A model generated the notes under the pieces. It was not told the origin of the DNA. It saw only the letters and a list, made by a program, of their open reading frames with translations, and did not search any database. Both the position numbers and the translations under genes were made by a program. Below are positions 1 through 11,090 of a stretch of 64,000 bases of DNA, one piece after another. Position 1 is the first letter of the stretch, and every line of letters begins with the position of its first letter. Origin of the DNA: Acidaminococcus hominis (GTDB lineage: Bacteria > Bacillota > Negativicutes > Acidaminococcales > Acidaminococcaceae); NCBI RefSeq assembly GCF_900291475.1, contig NZ_OLMM01000005.1, positions 1,007,575 through 1,071,574 of the forward strand, read 5' to 3'.

Positions 1-10
1 CAAGCGTTGC

Positions 11-280
11 GCTCATATCCAATAGTCCATCAGCTTTTTAAGGGACTATTGGTTAATATGAGCCATGTGATAGCATTCCAAGAAGCGAGCTCGGAGAGCG
101 AAGCTGATTGGCATAATGCGAACCACTCAGGGGCTGGCATCCCGAAGGGATGACTGAGGAAGTTTAATCTTTTTACAGCCCCAAAGGAAGTTTCTTCACT
201 TGTCTGCTTAACGGTTCGCCGTGCTCTGCGAGCAGCCGCGCACTGCCGTGCTTGCTCCTTGGAAGGCTATCACAGGGGCC
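11..280. repeat. Nested inverted-repeat element, probably non-coding
   Basis: Several perfect or near-perfect inverted repeats are nested here. A first hairpin pairs 11-28 with 43-63, with a three-base bulge. A second long stem pairs 66-90 with 250-274, with two or three mismatches. Inside it lie 118-124 with 213-219, 130-136 with 176-182, and a tight hairpin 138-143 with 147-152. No ORF with a ribosome binding site is seen. The arrangement resembles a palindromic (MITE/REP-like) element or a structured RNA. I cannot assign it to a known RNA family, and the strand is undetermined. It ends about 120 bases before the cggR promoter. Confidence 0.45.
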
Positions 281-382
281 AATTAAGAAGAATTGACACT
301 ATTCTTATTTTCGAAAGCTGAAAATGATAATCTGTGGCAGGCTGTCCGTGCTTGCGTACTCCTGTGCCGCCCATAAAAACAG

Positions 383-410
383 TGGCAAGGCTGAAGGGAT
401 ATGATATAAT
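383..410 (+). promoter_or_regulatory. Extended -10 promoter for the cggR-glycolysis operon
   Basis: A perfect TATAAT at 405-410 is preceded by TGA, giving an extended -10 element. The matching -35 position (about 383-388, TGGCAA) is weak. Transcription would start near 417, leaving a leader of about 64 bases before cggR. The TTGACA at 293-298 has no -10 at a usable distance. Confidence 0.55.
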
Positions 411-449
411 AGAGGCGGAGCAATGTGACTTTATTTTTTTCAGTGAAGG

Positions 450-480
450 TGGGACGTAAAAAGTACCACGGGGGACAGAT
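450..480 (+). promoter_or_regulatory. Candidate CggR operator, direct GGGAC repeats
   Basis: GGGAC occurs at 451-455 and again at 472-476, a 21-base period lying between the promoter and the cggR start. In Bacillus the CggR operator is two direct repeats with CGGGAC cores about two helical turns apart, downstream of its own promoter, which is the layout here. The second repeat overlaps the purine-rich cggR ribosome binding site (GGGGGA). The assignment is by analogy only. Confidence 0.4.
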
Positions 481-1554
481 ATGAAACCAATGAGCTTGGA
501 TCAAGTAATCAATCTACAAAACAAACTGGTTCCGGAAATGGTCCAGCTGCTGATTGAGCGCTACAAGGTACTGCGCCAGATCAGCCACGACCAGCCCGTA
601 GGGCGGCGTACTTTGGCCAAGACCCTGGGAATCAGCGAACGGATCCTGCGCTCCCATGTGGATTTTCTCAAGGAGGCAGGTCTTTTGGACTTCTCCCTGA
701 CGGGGATGAGCATTACAGAAGAAGGCGCTGCCCTGCTGCAGGAATTGCAGGACTATGTGAACCGTCTGCAAAAATTGTCGTCCCTGGCCCAGCTCCTGGA
801 AGAAAAGCTCCATTTGCAGAAAGCAGTGGTGATTCCAGGAGATGCAGACCTGGATCCGGTGGGCACCCGGGAAATTGGCCGGGTGGCAGCGGGCATCCTG
901 CTGCGGCTGCTGGGGGACCACAAAGCCCATATTGTGGCGGTTACCGGGGGTACCACCATGGCGGCTCTTGCCGAAAACATCTACGGCAATGAACCCCATT
1001 GCACGGTAGTGCCTGCCCGGGGCGGACTGGGGGACAAAATGGAACTCCAGGCCAATACCATTGCCACGGTGCTGGCAGGCCGGTTGAAAACCAAGTACCT
1101 GCAGCTGTACGTTCCCGACAGCGTCAGTGAGGACGTGCTGGACAAGATTCTGGAAGAAGACGCAGGGGTGAAGCAGGTGGTGGAAACCATCAAAAGTGCT
1201 GACATCCTGGTCCATGGCATGGGACAAGCCCAGGTCATGGCCGAAAAGCGGGGCGTAGATCCCTGCATCATTGCCCGCCTGAAAGAGGAGGGGGCCGTAG
1301 GGGAAGCCCTGGGCCAATATTTTAGTTTGGATGGCAGGGTGGTCTATAGTACGGATACCCTGGGCCTGATGGTCAACGATCTGGAAAAGATTCATACGGT
1401 CATGGGCATTGCCGGGGGCCATTCCAAGGGACCGGCCATCCTTTCCGTGCTGCGCAGCGGCAAACAGGATATCCTGGTAACCGACGAGGCAGCAGCCCGG
1501 GAAATCATCAATTGTTTACAGATGGAAAACAATCATAAGCTGGATAACATTTAG
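481..1554 (+). CDS. cggR: Central glycolytic genes regulator, SorC/CggR family
   Basis: This is a 357-residue transcriptional repressor, the usual length for CggR. A helix-turn-helix lies near residues 40-70 (GRRTLAKTLGISERILRSHV). The C-terminal sugar-phosphate-binding domain carries the GGTT loop near residues 156-159. CggR proteins sense fructose-1,6-bisphosphate and control the lower glycolytic genes. Gene order supports the call, since gapA, pgk-tpi, gpmI and eno follow directly on the same strand with short gaps. The ATG at 481 sits just after a GGGGGA ribosome binding site. Control of its own operon is inferred from the operator-like repeats just upstream. Confidence 0.9.
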   Translation: MKPMSLDQVINLQNKLVPEMVQLLIERYKVLRQISHDQPVGRRTLAKTLGISERILRSHVDFLKEAGLLDFSLTGMSITEEGAALLQELQDYVNRLQKLSSLAQLLEEKLHLQKAVVIPGDADLDPVGTREIGRVAAGILLRLLGDHKAHIVAVTGGTTMAALAENIYGNEPHCTVVPARGGLGDKMELQANTIATVLAGRLKTKYLQLYVPDSVSEDVLDKILEEDAGVKQVVETIKSADILVHGMGQAQVMAEKRGVDPCIIARLKEEGAVGEALGQYFSLDGRVVYSTDTLGLMVNDLEKIHTVMGIAGGHSKGPAILSVLRSGKQDILVTDEAAAREIINCLQMENNHKLDNI

Positions 1555-1566
1555 GAGGAATGAAAA

Positions 1567-2571
1567 ATGGTAAAAGTTGGTATTAACGGTTTTGGTCGTA
1601 TTGGTCGCTGCGCTCTGCGCATTGCTGTAAAGAACCCGGAAGTAGAAGTGGTTGCAGTCAACGCCCGTTCTGGGATTGACACCTATGCCCATCTGCTGAA
1701 ATACGATTCCGTCCATGGTACCTTTGATCTGGACGTACGGGTTGACGGCGACATCATGCACGTTGGCGACAAAGCCATCAAATTCACCCATTACACCGAC
1801 CCCAAAGAAATTCCCTGGGGCGAACTGGGCGTAGATGTTGTACTGGAAACCACCGGCAAATTCAAGAGCCGTGAACAGGTACAACCCCATCTGGACAACG
1901 GCGCCAAGAAAGTCCTGATTGCCGCTCCGGCCAAAAACGAAGACATCACCATCGTACTGGGCGTTAACGAAGACCAATACGATCCGGCAAAACATAACAT
2001 CATTTCCAATGCTTCCTGCACCACCAACTGCCTGGCTCCTTTCACCAAAGTACTGCTGGACAACTTCGGCATTGAAAACGGCATGATGACCACCGTTCAC
2101 TCCTACACCAACGACCAGAAGATTCTGGACGCTGCCCATAAGGACCTGAGACGTGCCCGTGCCGGCGCCTGCTCCATCATTCCTACCACCACCGGCGCTG
2201 CCAAAGCCATCGCCCTGGTACTGCCTGAACTGAAAGGCAAACTGAACGGTATGGCCATCCGCGTCCCGACTCCGGACGTTTCCCTGACCGACCTGGTAGT
2301 GAACCTGAAGAAAGAAACCACCAAAGAAGAAATCAACGAAGCCATGAGAGTTGCTTCCGAAACCACCATGAAGGGCATTCTGGGCTACAACGAACTGCCC
2401 CTGGTTTCCAAAGACTACAGCGGCTGCCCGCTGAGCTCCATTGTTGACGGCCTGTCCACCATGATGGTTGGTCCCAAGACCGCCAAAGTAGTTTCCTGGT
2501 ACGACAACGAATGGGGTTATTCCAACCGTTTGGTTGAACTGGCCATCTTCGTAGCCAAAAAAGGTCTGTAA
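1567..2571 (+). CDS. gapA: Glyceraldehyde-3-phosphate dehydrogenase
   Basis: The 334-residue enzyme oxidises and phosphorylates glyceraldehyde-3-phosphate in the cytoplasm. The N-terminal Rossmann motif GINGFGRIGR is at 5-14 and the catalytic SNASCTTNC motif places the nucleophile at Cys151. Length is standard and the start has a strong AGGAGG site. The residue after the second beta strand, normally the NAD-specific Asp (…ND…), is replaced: the stretch reads VNARSG, with Ala33 and Arg34. That substitution is typical of GapB-like, NADP-accepting enzymes, so cofactor use may be relaxed or NADP-preferring. It is the only GAPDH gene in this window. Confidence 0.95.
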   Translation: MVKVGINGFGRIGRCALRIAVKNPEVEVVAVNARSGIDTYAHLLKYDSVHGTFDLDVRVDGDIMHVGDKAIKFTHYTDPKEIPWGELGVDVVLETTGKFKSREQVQPHLDNGAKKVLIAAPAKNEDITIVLGVNEDQYDPAKHNIISNASCTTNCLAPFTKVLLDNFGIENGMMTTVHSYTNDQKILDAAHKDLRRARAGACSIIPTTTGAAKAIALVLPELKGKLNGMAIRVPTPDVSLTDLVVNLKKETTKEEINEAMRVASETTMKGILGYNELPLVSKDYSGCPLSSIVDGLSTMMVGPKTAKVVSWYDNEWGYSNRLVELAIFVAKKGL

Positions 2572-2594
2572 GAGAAAGGCGGGTACAACCATCC

Positions 2595-4520
2595 ATGGAA
2601 AAAAAGACGGTCAAAGATATTGATCTGAAAGGGAAAAAGGCACTGGTGCGGGTGGACTATAACGTCCCCATGAACGACCAGGGGGAGATTACGGATGTGA
2701 TTCGTATCGAAGCTTCCCTGCCTACCCTGTACTACCTGCTGGACCAGGGCGCTGCAGTCATTCTGCTGGCGCATCTGGGACGGCCCAAAGGCAAGGTAAA
2801 CCCCAAATACAGCCTGAAGCCTGTGGCAGAATGCCTGTCCAACATGATCCATCGGCCGGTGAAATTTGCCGAGGACTGCATTGGACCTGTTGCCCAAAAG
2901 GCTGCTGAAGTGCTGCAGCCCGGGGATATCCTGCTTTTGGAAAACCTGCGCTTCCATCCGGAAGAAGAAAAAGATGATCTGGACTTTGCCCAGGAACTGG
3001 CTTCCCTGGGGGATGTGTACGTCAACGACGGCTTTGGCGTATCCCACCGGGCCCACGCTTCCGTAGAAGGCATCACCCATTATCTGCCGGCTGTAGCTGG
3101 CTTCCTGCTGGAAAAGGAAATTGCCTACCTGGGCAACGCTGTGGATAAACCCCAGCGTCCCTTTGCTGCCATCATCGGCGGCGCCAAGGTAGCCGACAAA
3201 ATCGGGGTTATCCGCAGCCTGATCAAAAAGGCTGACGTAATCCTCATTGGCGGCGGCATGGCCAACACCTTCCTGGCTGCCCAAGGCTATAACCTGGGCA
3301 AATCCCTGGTGGAAAAAGAAAGCCTGGGTATTGCCAAGGACCTTTTGGCCGAAGCAGCAGCCCAAAACACCAAAATGCTCCTGCCGGTGGACCTGATTAT
3401 GGCCGAGAAATTTGACAATAACGCAGAACACGAAGCAGAAGACCTGGATAAACTGAATCCGGAATACATGGCCCTGGATATCGGCCCCAAAACGGCTGAG
3501 CTGTACGCCAAGACCCTGGCCGGCATGAAGACCATTGTGTGGAACGGTCCTATGGGCGTATTCGAAATGCCCAACTACGCGGAAGGCACCCGCCGGGTGG
3601 CCGAAGCTATGGCTGCTTCCGAAGGGATTACCATTGTAGGCGGCGGCGATAGTGCTGCAGCCGTAAAACAAATGGGCCTGGACGACAAGATGAGCCACGT
3701 TTCCACGGGCGGCGGTGCTTCCCTGGAATACCTGGAAGGCAAGGTCCTGCCGGGCCTGGCTTCCCTGGATGACCTGAGAACCCCCATTGTGGCTGGCAAC
3801 TGGAAATGCAACAAGACCGTGGACGAAGCCCTGCAACTGGCACACGAAGTGCTCCACAGCACGGAAGAAGCCAGATGTGAAGTGGTGCTGTTCCCGCCCT
3901 TTACGGCGCTGGAATCCGTAGCCGCAGTAGTGGACGACGCAGGCCTGGGCTACGGCGCCCAAGACCTGTTCTACGAAGACGAAGGTGCCTACACCGGTGC
4001 CGTTTCCGGCAAGATGATTGCCGAAATCGGTTCCCAGTACGTTATCGTAGGCCATTCCGAACGGAGAAAATTCTTCGGGGAAACCAACGACCTGATTGTG
4101 AAAAAAGTGCTGGCTGCCTATCGCAACGACCTGGATCCCATCCTGTGCGTAGGGGAAGACGCTGACGAACACGAAAAAGGCTCCACCAAGGACAAGATTT
4201 TGTCCCAGCTGCTGCCCGTGCTCCAGGTACTCACCGACGAACAGGCCAAGCGCCTGCTGGTTGCCTACGAACCGGTTTGGGCCATTGGCACCGGCAAGAG
4301 CGCCGAAGTGCGTGATGCCGTAGCGGCTGCCGAACTGATCCGCAGCGAAGTGGCCAAGAAGTTTGGCAAGGACGTAGCCCGCTACACCCGTATTCTGTAC
4401 GGCGGCAGCGTGACCAGCGAAAATGCCCATGCCTTCCATGAAGACGGCATCGATGGGGTTCTGGTAGGCGGCGCCAGCCTGTCTGCCAAAGACTTCTCCG
4501 CCATTGCCAACACGTTTTGA
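2595..4520 (+). CDS. pgk-tpi: Fused phosphoglycerate kinase-triosephosphate isomerase
   Basis: One 641-residue ORF carries two complete enzymes. Residues 1-394 are phosphoglycerate kinase (RVDYNVP at 19-25, the GGAK motif near 195-198, the C-terminal GGGD nucleotide motif near 349-352). Residues 395-641 are triosephosphate isomerase, with GNWKCNK (Asn402, Lys404), His487 in VGHSER, and catalytic Glu559 in AYEPVWAIG. The isomerase would normally begin with Met before [10 protein letters not shown]. Here that position is Leu395 (codon CTG), and no stop or gap separates the domains. A Pgk-Tpi fusion is known from Thermotoga. The downstream gpmI start lies eight bases after the stop. Confidence 0.95.
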   Translation: MEKKTVKDIDLKGKKALVRVDYNVPMNDQGEITDVIRIEASLPTLYYLLDQGAAVILLAHLGRPKGKVNPKYSLKPVAECLSNMIHRPVKFAEDCIGPVAQKAAEVLQPGDILLLENLRFHPEEEKDDLDFAQELASLGDVYVNDGFGVSHRAHASVEGITHYLPAVAGFLLEKEIAYLGNAVDKPQRPFAAIIGGAKVADKIGVIRSLIKKADVILIGGGMANTFLAAQGYNLGKSLVEKESLGIAKDLLAEAAAQNTKMLLPVDLIMAEKFDNNAEHEAEDLDKLNPEYMALDIGPKTAELYAKTLAGMKTIVWNGPMGVFEMPNYAEGTRRVAEAMAASEGITIVGGGDSAAAVKQMGLDDKMSHVSTGGGASLEYLEGKVLPGLASLDDLRTPIVAGNWKCNKTVDEALQLAHEVLHSTEEARCEVVLFPPFTALESVAAVVDDAGLGYGAQDLFYEDEGAYTGAVSGKMIAEIGSQYVIVGHSERRKFFGETNDLIVKKVLAAYRNDLDPILCVGEDADEHEKGSTKDKILSQLLPVLQVLTDEQAKRLLVAYEPVWAIGTGKSAEVRDAVAAAELIRSEVAKKFGKDVARYTRILYGGSVTSENAHAFHEDGIDGVLVGGASLSAKDFSAIANTF

Positions 4521-4528
4521 GGCGGCTT

Positions 4529-7356
<2,828 letters not shown>

Positions 7357-7370
7357 TCCTTCGGGATAGA

Positions 7371-7412
7371 AAAATCCCCTGCTTTGGAAAGTTCCAAGGC
7401 AGGGGATTTTTA
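7371..7412. terminator. Bidirectional intrinsic terminator
   Basis: A stem of about 19 base pairs (AAAATCCCCTGC…GCAGGGGATTTT) with a short loop is flanked by A and T runs on both sides. It serves eno on the plus strand and the converging isomerase-like gene on the minus strand. Confidence 0.85.
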
Positions 7413-7420
7413 CGTTCTAG

Positions 7421-8185
7421 TTACAGGGTGTAGCGTTTGCACAGACCGGCCAGGTGCAGGTTCATGCCTTCGGTGGGCAGGCTGGCGTATTCCAGGACCA
7501 GCCGGGCCTGGGGAGCGAACTTCTTCACGCCGCTAAAGAAGCCGGGCCAGCTGATGGTGCCGGAGCCCACAGGCAGGTGCTGGTCGCCCTGGCCATCGTT
7601 GTCGTGGACGTGGCAGCCCAAGAGCCGGGGGCCAAACTCCCGCAGCACCTCCGTCAGGTTCCAGCCGTTGACATGGGCGTGGCCCGTGTCCAGCAGGAAG
7701 AAGGCTTCCGGGAAAATTTCCTTTAGGGCGGAGAAGTGTTCCCAGTCAAACAGTACGTTGTTATAGGGCCGCAGGCCTACGTTCTCGATGACCAGGGGAA
7801 TCCCCGCTTCCTCGCTGATTTTCAGCAGGGTGGACAGCTTCCGCCAAACCCGGAGCCGCAGGGTTTCCAGGGTTTCTTCCTGGGGCAGGGCCTCGTTGGT
7901 GTGGATCACCACAAACTCCGCCTGGATTTTGGCAGCGTAGCGGAAGGTGTCCAGAAACACGTTCAGGTAATGGGTTTCGTCCGGGGCCGCCAGATTCACC
8001 TGGACGCAGGGGCCGTGGACGCTGATGCCGTTATGGCGCTGGTCGGTCATTTGGGGCAGCACCGCATCCCAGTAGGCCGGGGTGCCAAACTCGTAGAAGA
8101 ATTCCAGCCCGTAGGCCTTGTCCAATTTACAGAAGTCGTGGAAGCGGAAGCCGGCGTAGGCCAGGTCGCTGACGGACAGTTTCAT
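7421..8185 (-). CDS. Sugar phosphate isomerase/epimerase-like TIM barrel
   Basis: The 254-residue protein belongs to the AP-endonuclease-2/xylose-isomerase-like TIM-barrel superfamily. Metal-binding signatures are visible: the HTNEALPQEE region, the VIENVG strand, DTGHAHVNG and HVHDNDG. Such proteins isomerise or epimerise sugars, or cut abasic DNA. The location, overlapping the last gene of a sugar ABC importer by four bases (ATGA), favours processing of the imported compound. The substrate cannot be read from sequence. Confidence 0.75.
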   Translation of the reverse strand: MKLSVSDLAYAGFRFHDFCKLDKAYGLEFFYEFGTPAYWDAVLPQMTDQRHNGISVHGPCVQVNLAAPDETHYLNVFLDTFRYAAKIQAEFVVIHTNEALPQEETLETLRLRVWRKLSTLLKISEEAGIPLVIENVGLRPYNNVLFDWEHFSALKEIFPEAFFLLDTGHAHVNGWNLTEVLREFGPRLLGCHVHDNDGQGDQHLPVGSGTISWPGFFSGVKKFAPQARLVLEYASLPTEGMNLHLAGLCKRYTL

Positions 8186-9246
8186 AGTAGAACCTCGCTT
8201 TCTGCATCAAAGAAACAGGTATCTTCCCAGGCAAAGCTGATGCCGGGGGCATTTTCCGGCATGGGGGCGGCGGTGCTTAGCCGCAGGTCCGTACCGTCCG
8301 GCAGGGTCAGATACGTAATCCAGTGGCTGCCCAGGTTTTCGGCGTAGCTGCGGACGGCGGGGAGCATGGCGTCCGGGGCAAAATGGCATTTTTCCGGTCG
8401 GATGCCCAGGATAATTTCGTCCCGGGCGTGGAGCTTCTCCGCATAGGGGGCCGGTACCTGGAGCCGGTGCTTGCCCCAGATCAGCACATCGGTGCTGACC
8501 TTGGCCCGAATCAGGTTCATGGCCGGGGTGCCGATGAACTGGGCCACAAAGGTGTTGGCCGGCCGGTGGTACACGTCCTCTGGAGTGCCAATCTGCTGCA
8601 AGATGCCCTGGTTGATAATGGCAATCCGCTGGGCCACGGTCATGGCTTCCACCTGGTCATGGGTTACGTAGATCATGGTGGGGTGGTAGATTTCGTGGAG
8701 CTTTACCAGCTGGGTCCGGGCCTGCTGCCGGAGCTTGGCGTCCAGGTTGGACAGGGGTTCATCCAAGAGAAAGTAGGGGGACTGCTTTACCAGGGCCCGG
8801 CACAGGGCCACCCGCTGCTTCTGGCCCCCGGACAGCTCCTTGGGGTAACGCTGGGTCAGGCCCTCCAGGTCCAGCAGCTCGATAACCTGCTGGGTGCGGT
8901 TTCGGATTTCTTCTTCCGGCAGCTTTTGCAGGTGCAGGCCAAAGGTGATGTTGTCCCACACGGTCATGTGGGGGAACAGGGCGTAGCTCTGGAACACCAT
9001 GGCAATATTCCGCTTGCCGGGGGCCACGTCGTTGACCCGCTGGTCGCCCATATAAAGGTCACCGCTGGTAATGGATTCCAGACCGGCAATCATGCGCAGG
9101 GTAGTGGTTTTGCCGCAGCCGGAGGGGCCCAAAAGAATCAGCCGCTCCCCCTGGCGGATGGACAGGTTCAGGTCCCGGACCACCTGGACTTTCCCGTAGA
9201 CTTTGGATACGTGCTTAAAGGTCAAACTGTATTGGGGCTCAGACAT
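8182..9246 (-). CDS. Sugar ABC transporter ATP-binding protein, UgpC/MsmK type
   Basis: This 354-residue ATPase powers the importer. Walker A (GPSGCGKTT) is at 40-48, followed by the signature LSGGQKQR and Walker B FLLDEPLSNLD. The C-terminal OB-like regulatory region typical of carbohydrate-uptake ATPases is present. The start is the ATG at 9246, preceded by AAGGAAAG. The in-frame ORF extends upstream into the permease gene but lacks a ribosome binding site there. UgpC and MsmK relatives often serve several importers, so the substrate is not implied. Confidence 0.85.
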   Translation of the reverse strand: MSEPQYSLTFKHVSKVYGKVQVVRDLNLSIRQGERLILLGPSGCGKTTTLRMIAGLESITSGDLYMGDQRVNDVAPGKRNIAMVFQSYALFPHMTVWDNITFGLHLQKLPEEEIRNRTQQVIELLDLEGLTQRYPKELSGGQKQRVALCRALVKQSPYFLLDEPLSNLDAKLRQQARTQLVKLHEIYHPTMIYVTHDQVEAMTVAQRIAIINQGILQQIGTPEDVYHRPANTFVAQFIGTPAMNLIRAKVSTDVLIWGKHRLQVPAPYAEKLHARDEIILGIRPEKCHFAPDAMLPAVRSYAENLGSHWITYLTLPDGTDLRLSTAAPMPENAPGISFAWEDTCFFDAESEVLL

Positions 9247-9260
9247 GGAGTACTTTCCTT

Positions 9261-10091
9261 TCAGCCCTTCATGCCGGACTGCATGAAGGTATTGAGAATA
9301 AATTTTTGGCAGAACAGATACAGGATCAGGGGCGGCACGCTGGTCAGCATGGCTACGGCCATGGCGATGCCCCATTCACTGCCCCCTTCGGCGCTGATGA
9401 ACATCTGGAGGGCCAGGGGCAGGGTGTAGTTGTCCCGGTCCTGGAGAATCAAGAGGGGCCAGAAGTATTCGTTCCAGGAGTTGATGAAGAAGAAAATCCC
9501 AATGGCCAGGGCGGAGGGCTTTACCAGGGGGAAGACAATCTTCCGCAAAATGGTCAGGGCCCCGGCGTTTTCCAGCACCGCCGCTTCCAACAGTGCCTTG
9601 GGAATGCCCCGCATGGTCTGGCGCAGGAGGAAAATCCCCATGCCGTCTGCCAGGCTGGGCAGAATGACGCCCCAGGGGGTATTTAACAGCCCCAGCTGGC
9701 TCATGAGCAGGTAGTTGGGCATAATCAGCACGGTGGTGGGAATGAAAAAGGTCAGCAGCATGGCATTAAACAGGGTTTCCCGGCCCTTAAAGTCGTAGTA
9801 CACAAAGACAAAGGACGCCAGGGTACTGGTTACCAACTTGCCCACGGTGACGATGCAGGCAATGAAGAAGGTGTTTCCCAGGAAAATGAAGAAGGGAAAA
9901 CGGTCCAGCACCACCTCGTAGTTGTCCCAGGTGGGGGGCCAGGCAAAGGGGTTCAGGGATGCTGCAAAAATCTGGTTCATGCTTTTAAAGGACGTGGTAA
10001 ACATGAACAGCAGGGGGTACAGGGTCAGCAGTACGGCAAAAAGCAGCAGCAGGTTCCAAAGGGGGCTTGTGCCCGCAGATGGTTTTTTCAT
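9261..10091 (-). CDS. Sugar ABC transporter permease, UgpE/MalG type
   Basis: A 276-residue inner-membrane permease with about six transmembrane segments. The cytoplasmic coupling (EAA) loop EAAVLENAGALTILRKIVFP is near residues 165-185. It pairs with the UgpA-type permease encoded 12 bases upstream. The start ATG follows AAGGAGG with good spacing. It belongs to the CUT1 carbohydrate importer family. Confidence 0.85.
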   Translation of the reverse strand: MKKPSAGTSPLWNLLLLFAVLLTLYPLLFMFTTSFKSMNQIFAASLNPFAWPPTWDNYEVVLDRFPFFIFLGNTFFIACIVTVGKLVTSTLASFVFVYYDFKGRETLFNAMLLTFFIPTTVLIMPNYLLMSQLGLLNTPWGVILPSLADGMGIFLLRQTMRGIPKALLEAAVLENAGALTILRKIVFPLVKPSALAIGIFFFINSWNEYFWPLLILQDRDNYTLPLALQMFISAEGGSEWGIAMAVAMLTSVPPLILYLFCQKFILNTFMQSGMKG

Positions 10092-10103
10092 GGCAGCCTC
10101 CTT

Positions 10104-11009
10104 TTAGTTTTCGTAGTGGACACGTTTGTCCAGGAACCGGGTCTTCAGCGCCAGGAAAATCAAATACACTGCCATACACAGCATGGCAAAGGCTGCGGAT
10201 TTGCCTGTCTGGAAAAACACCAGGGCGTATTGGTAAACGATATAGACAATATTGGAACTTCCCTGGTCCGGACCGCCCTGGGTCAGCATATTCACCGGCA
10301 CCAGCATATACTGGAGCCCAAAGATAATGGTAATGGTGAACACGTAGAGGGCGGTGGGGGAGGTCATGGGAACGATAATCTTCCGGAAGATGGTCCAGTT
10401 GGAAGCATCTTCCAGCCGGGCGGCTTCAATCAGCTCTCGGGGTACGGCCACCATGGCGGCCAAAAGGACAATCAGGTTGTAGCCAAAGGCCTTCCAGCCG
10501 ATGATGGTGGCAATGGCAAAAATTACCAGGCCGTCTTCCTTGAACCAGCGGGGGGATTCTACGCCAAAGTAGTGGAGAATCAGGGACACCGGGCCGGCCA
10601 GGGGATTGTACATCCACAGGAAGATAATGCTGGCTACAGCCAGGGAAATGGTGCTGGGCAGGAACAGGGCGGAGCGGTAGAAGGTCTTTAACTTTTCGTT
10701 CTGCACCAGGTAGGCCAGGACGAAGGAAAAAACATAGGGCAGCAGGAAGTTGAAAATCAGGAGGAAGCCGGCCAGGGTAAAGGTATTGCCCAAAATCTTG
10801 GCAAATTCCGTGCTGGCAAAAATCTCCTGGTAGTTTTGCCCACCTACATATTTCATATCGGGACTGATCATATTCCACTGGAAGAAGCTCAGGTACGCAT
10901 TCTGCACCAGGGGCTTGTAGTAGAACAGCCCGAAAATCACCAGGGCTGGCAGCATAAACAGCAGCGCCCGGCCCAGCTGGCTTTTGGAGGATTTTACCGG
11001 AGTGTTCAT
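10104..11009 (-). CDS. Sugar ABC transporter permease, UgpA/MalF type
   Basis: This 301-residue permease has an N-terminal transmembrane helix (LGRALLFMLPALVIFGLFYY) and five more hydrophobic segments. Its EAA coupling loop reads EAARLEDASNWTIFRKIIVP. It would form the transmembrane pore with the UgpE-type partner downstream. A stable hairpin separates it from the binding-protein gene upstream, as is common where the binding protein is made in excess. Confidence 0.85.
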   Translation of the reverse strand: MNTPVKSSKSQLGRALLFMLPALVIFGLFYYKPLVQNAYLSFFQWNMISPDMKYVGGQNYQEIFASTEFAKILGNTFTLAGFLLIFNFLLPYVFSFVLAYLVQNEKLKTFYRSALFLPSTISLAVASIIFLWMYNPLAGPVSLILHYFGVESPRWFKEDGLVIFAIATIIGWKAFGYNLIVLLAAMVAVPRELIEAARLEDASNWTIFRKIIVPMTSPTALYVFTITIIFGLQYMLVPVNMLTQGGPDQGSSNIVYIVYQYALVFFQTGKSAAFAMLCMAVYLIFLALKTRFLDKRVHYEN

Positions 11010-11043
11010 AGGAACCTTCTTTCTTTGCTTAGAGATAAGGGAA

Positions 11044-11079
11044 AGGACCGGGAAGCCAGCATCCCTAGCTCCCGGTCCT
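11044..11079 (-). terminator. Intra-operon hairpin after the binding-protein gene
   Basis: AGGACCGGGA at 11044-11053 pairs perfectly with TCCCGGTCCT at 11070-11079. On the minus strand only a short T run follows, so this is likely a partial terminator or mRNA stabiliser between the binding protein and the permeases. Confidence 0.55.
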
Positions 11080-11090
11080 CAAGAGTCCTG

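Noticed and set aside
293-298. TTGACA as the -35 of the cggR promoter
   Set aside because: No -10 lies 15-19 bases downstream. The TATAAT at 405 is over 100 bases away.
283-504. Minus-strand 73-codon ORF before cggR
   Set aside because: It overlaps the cggR promoter and operator region and has no ribosome binding site or homology I recognise.
2517-4439. A 640-codon open frame on the minus strand opposite pgk-tpi
   Set aside because: It mirrors codon bias of the real gene, encodes low-complexity Gly/His/Gln-rich sequence without family motifs, and overlaps a fully supported gene.
3775-4520. Separate tpiA gene starting at the isomerase domain
   Set aside because: The domain start is CTG within an uninterrupted frame, and no clear ribosome binding site precedes it, so a fusion is more likely than an independent gene.
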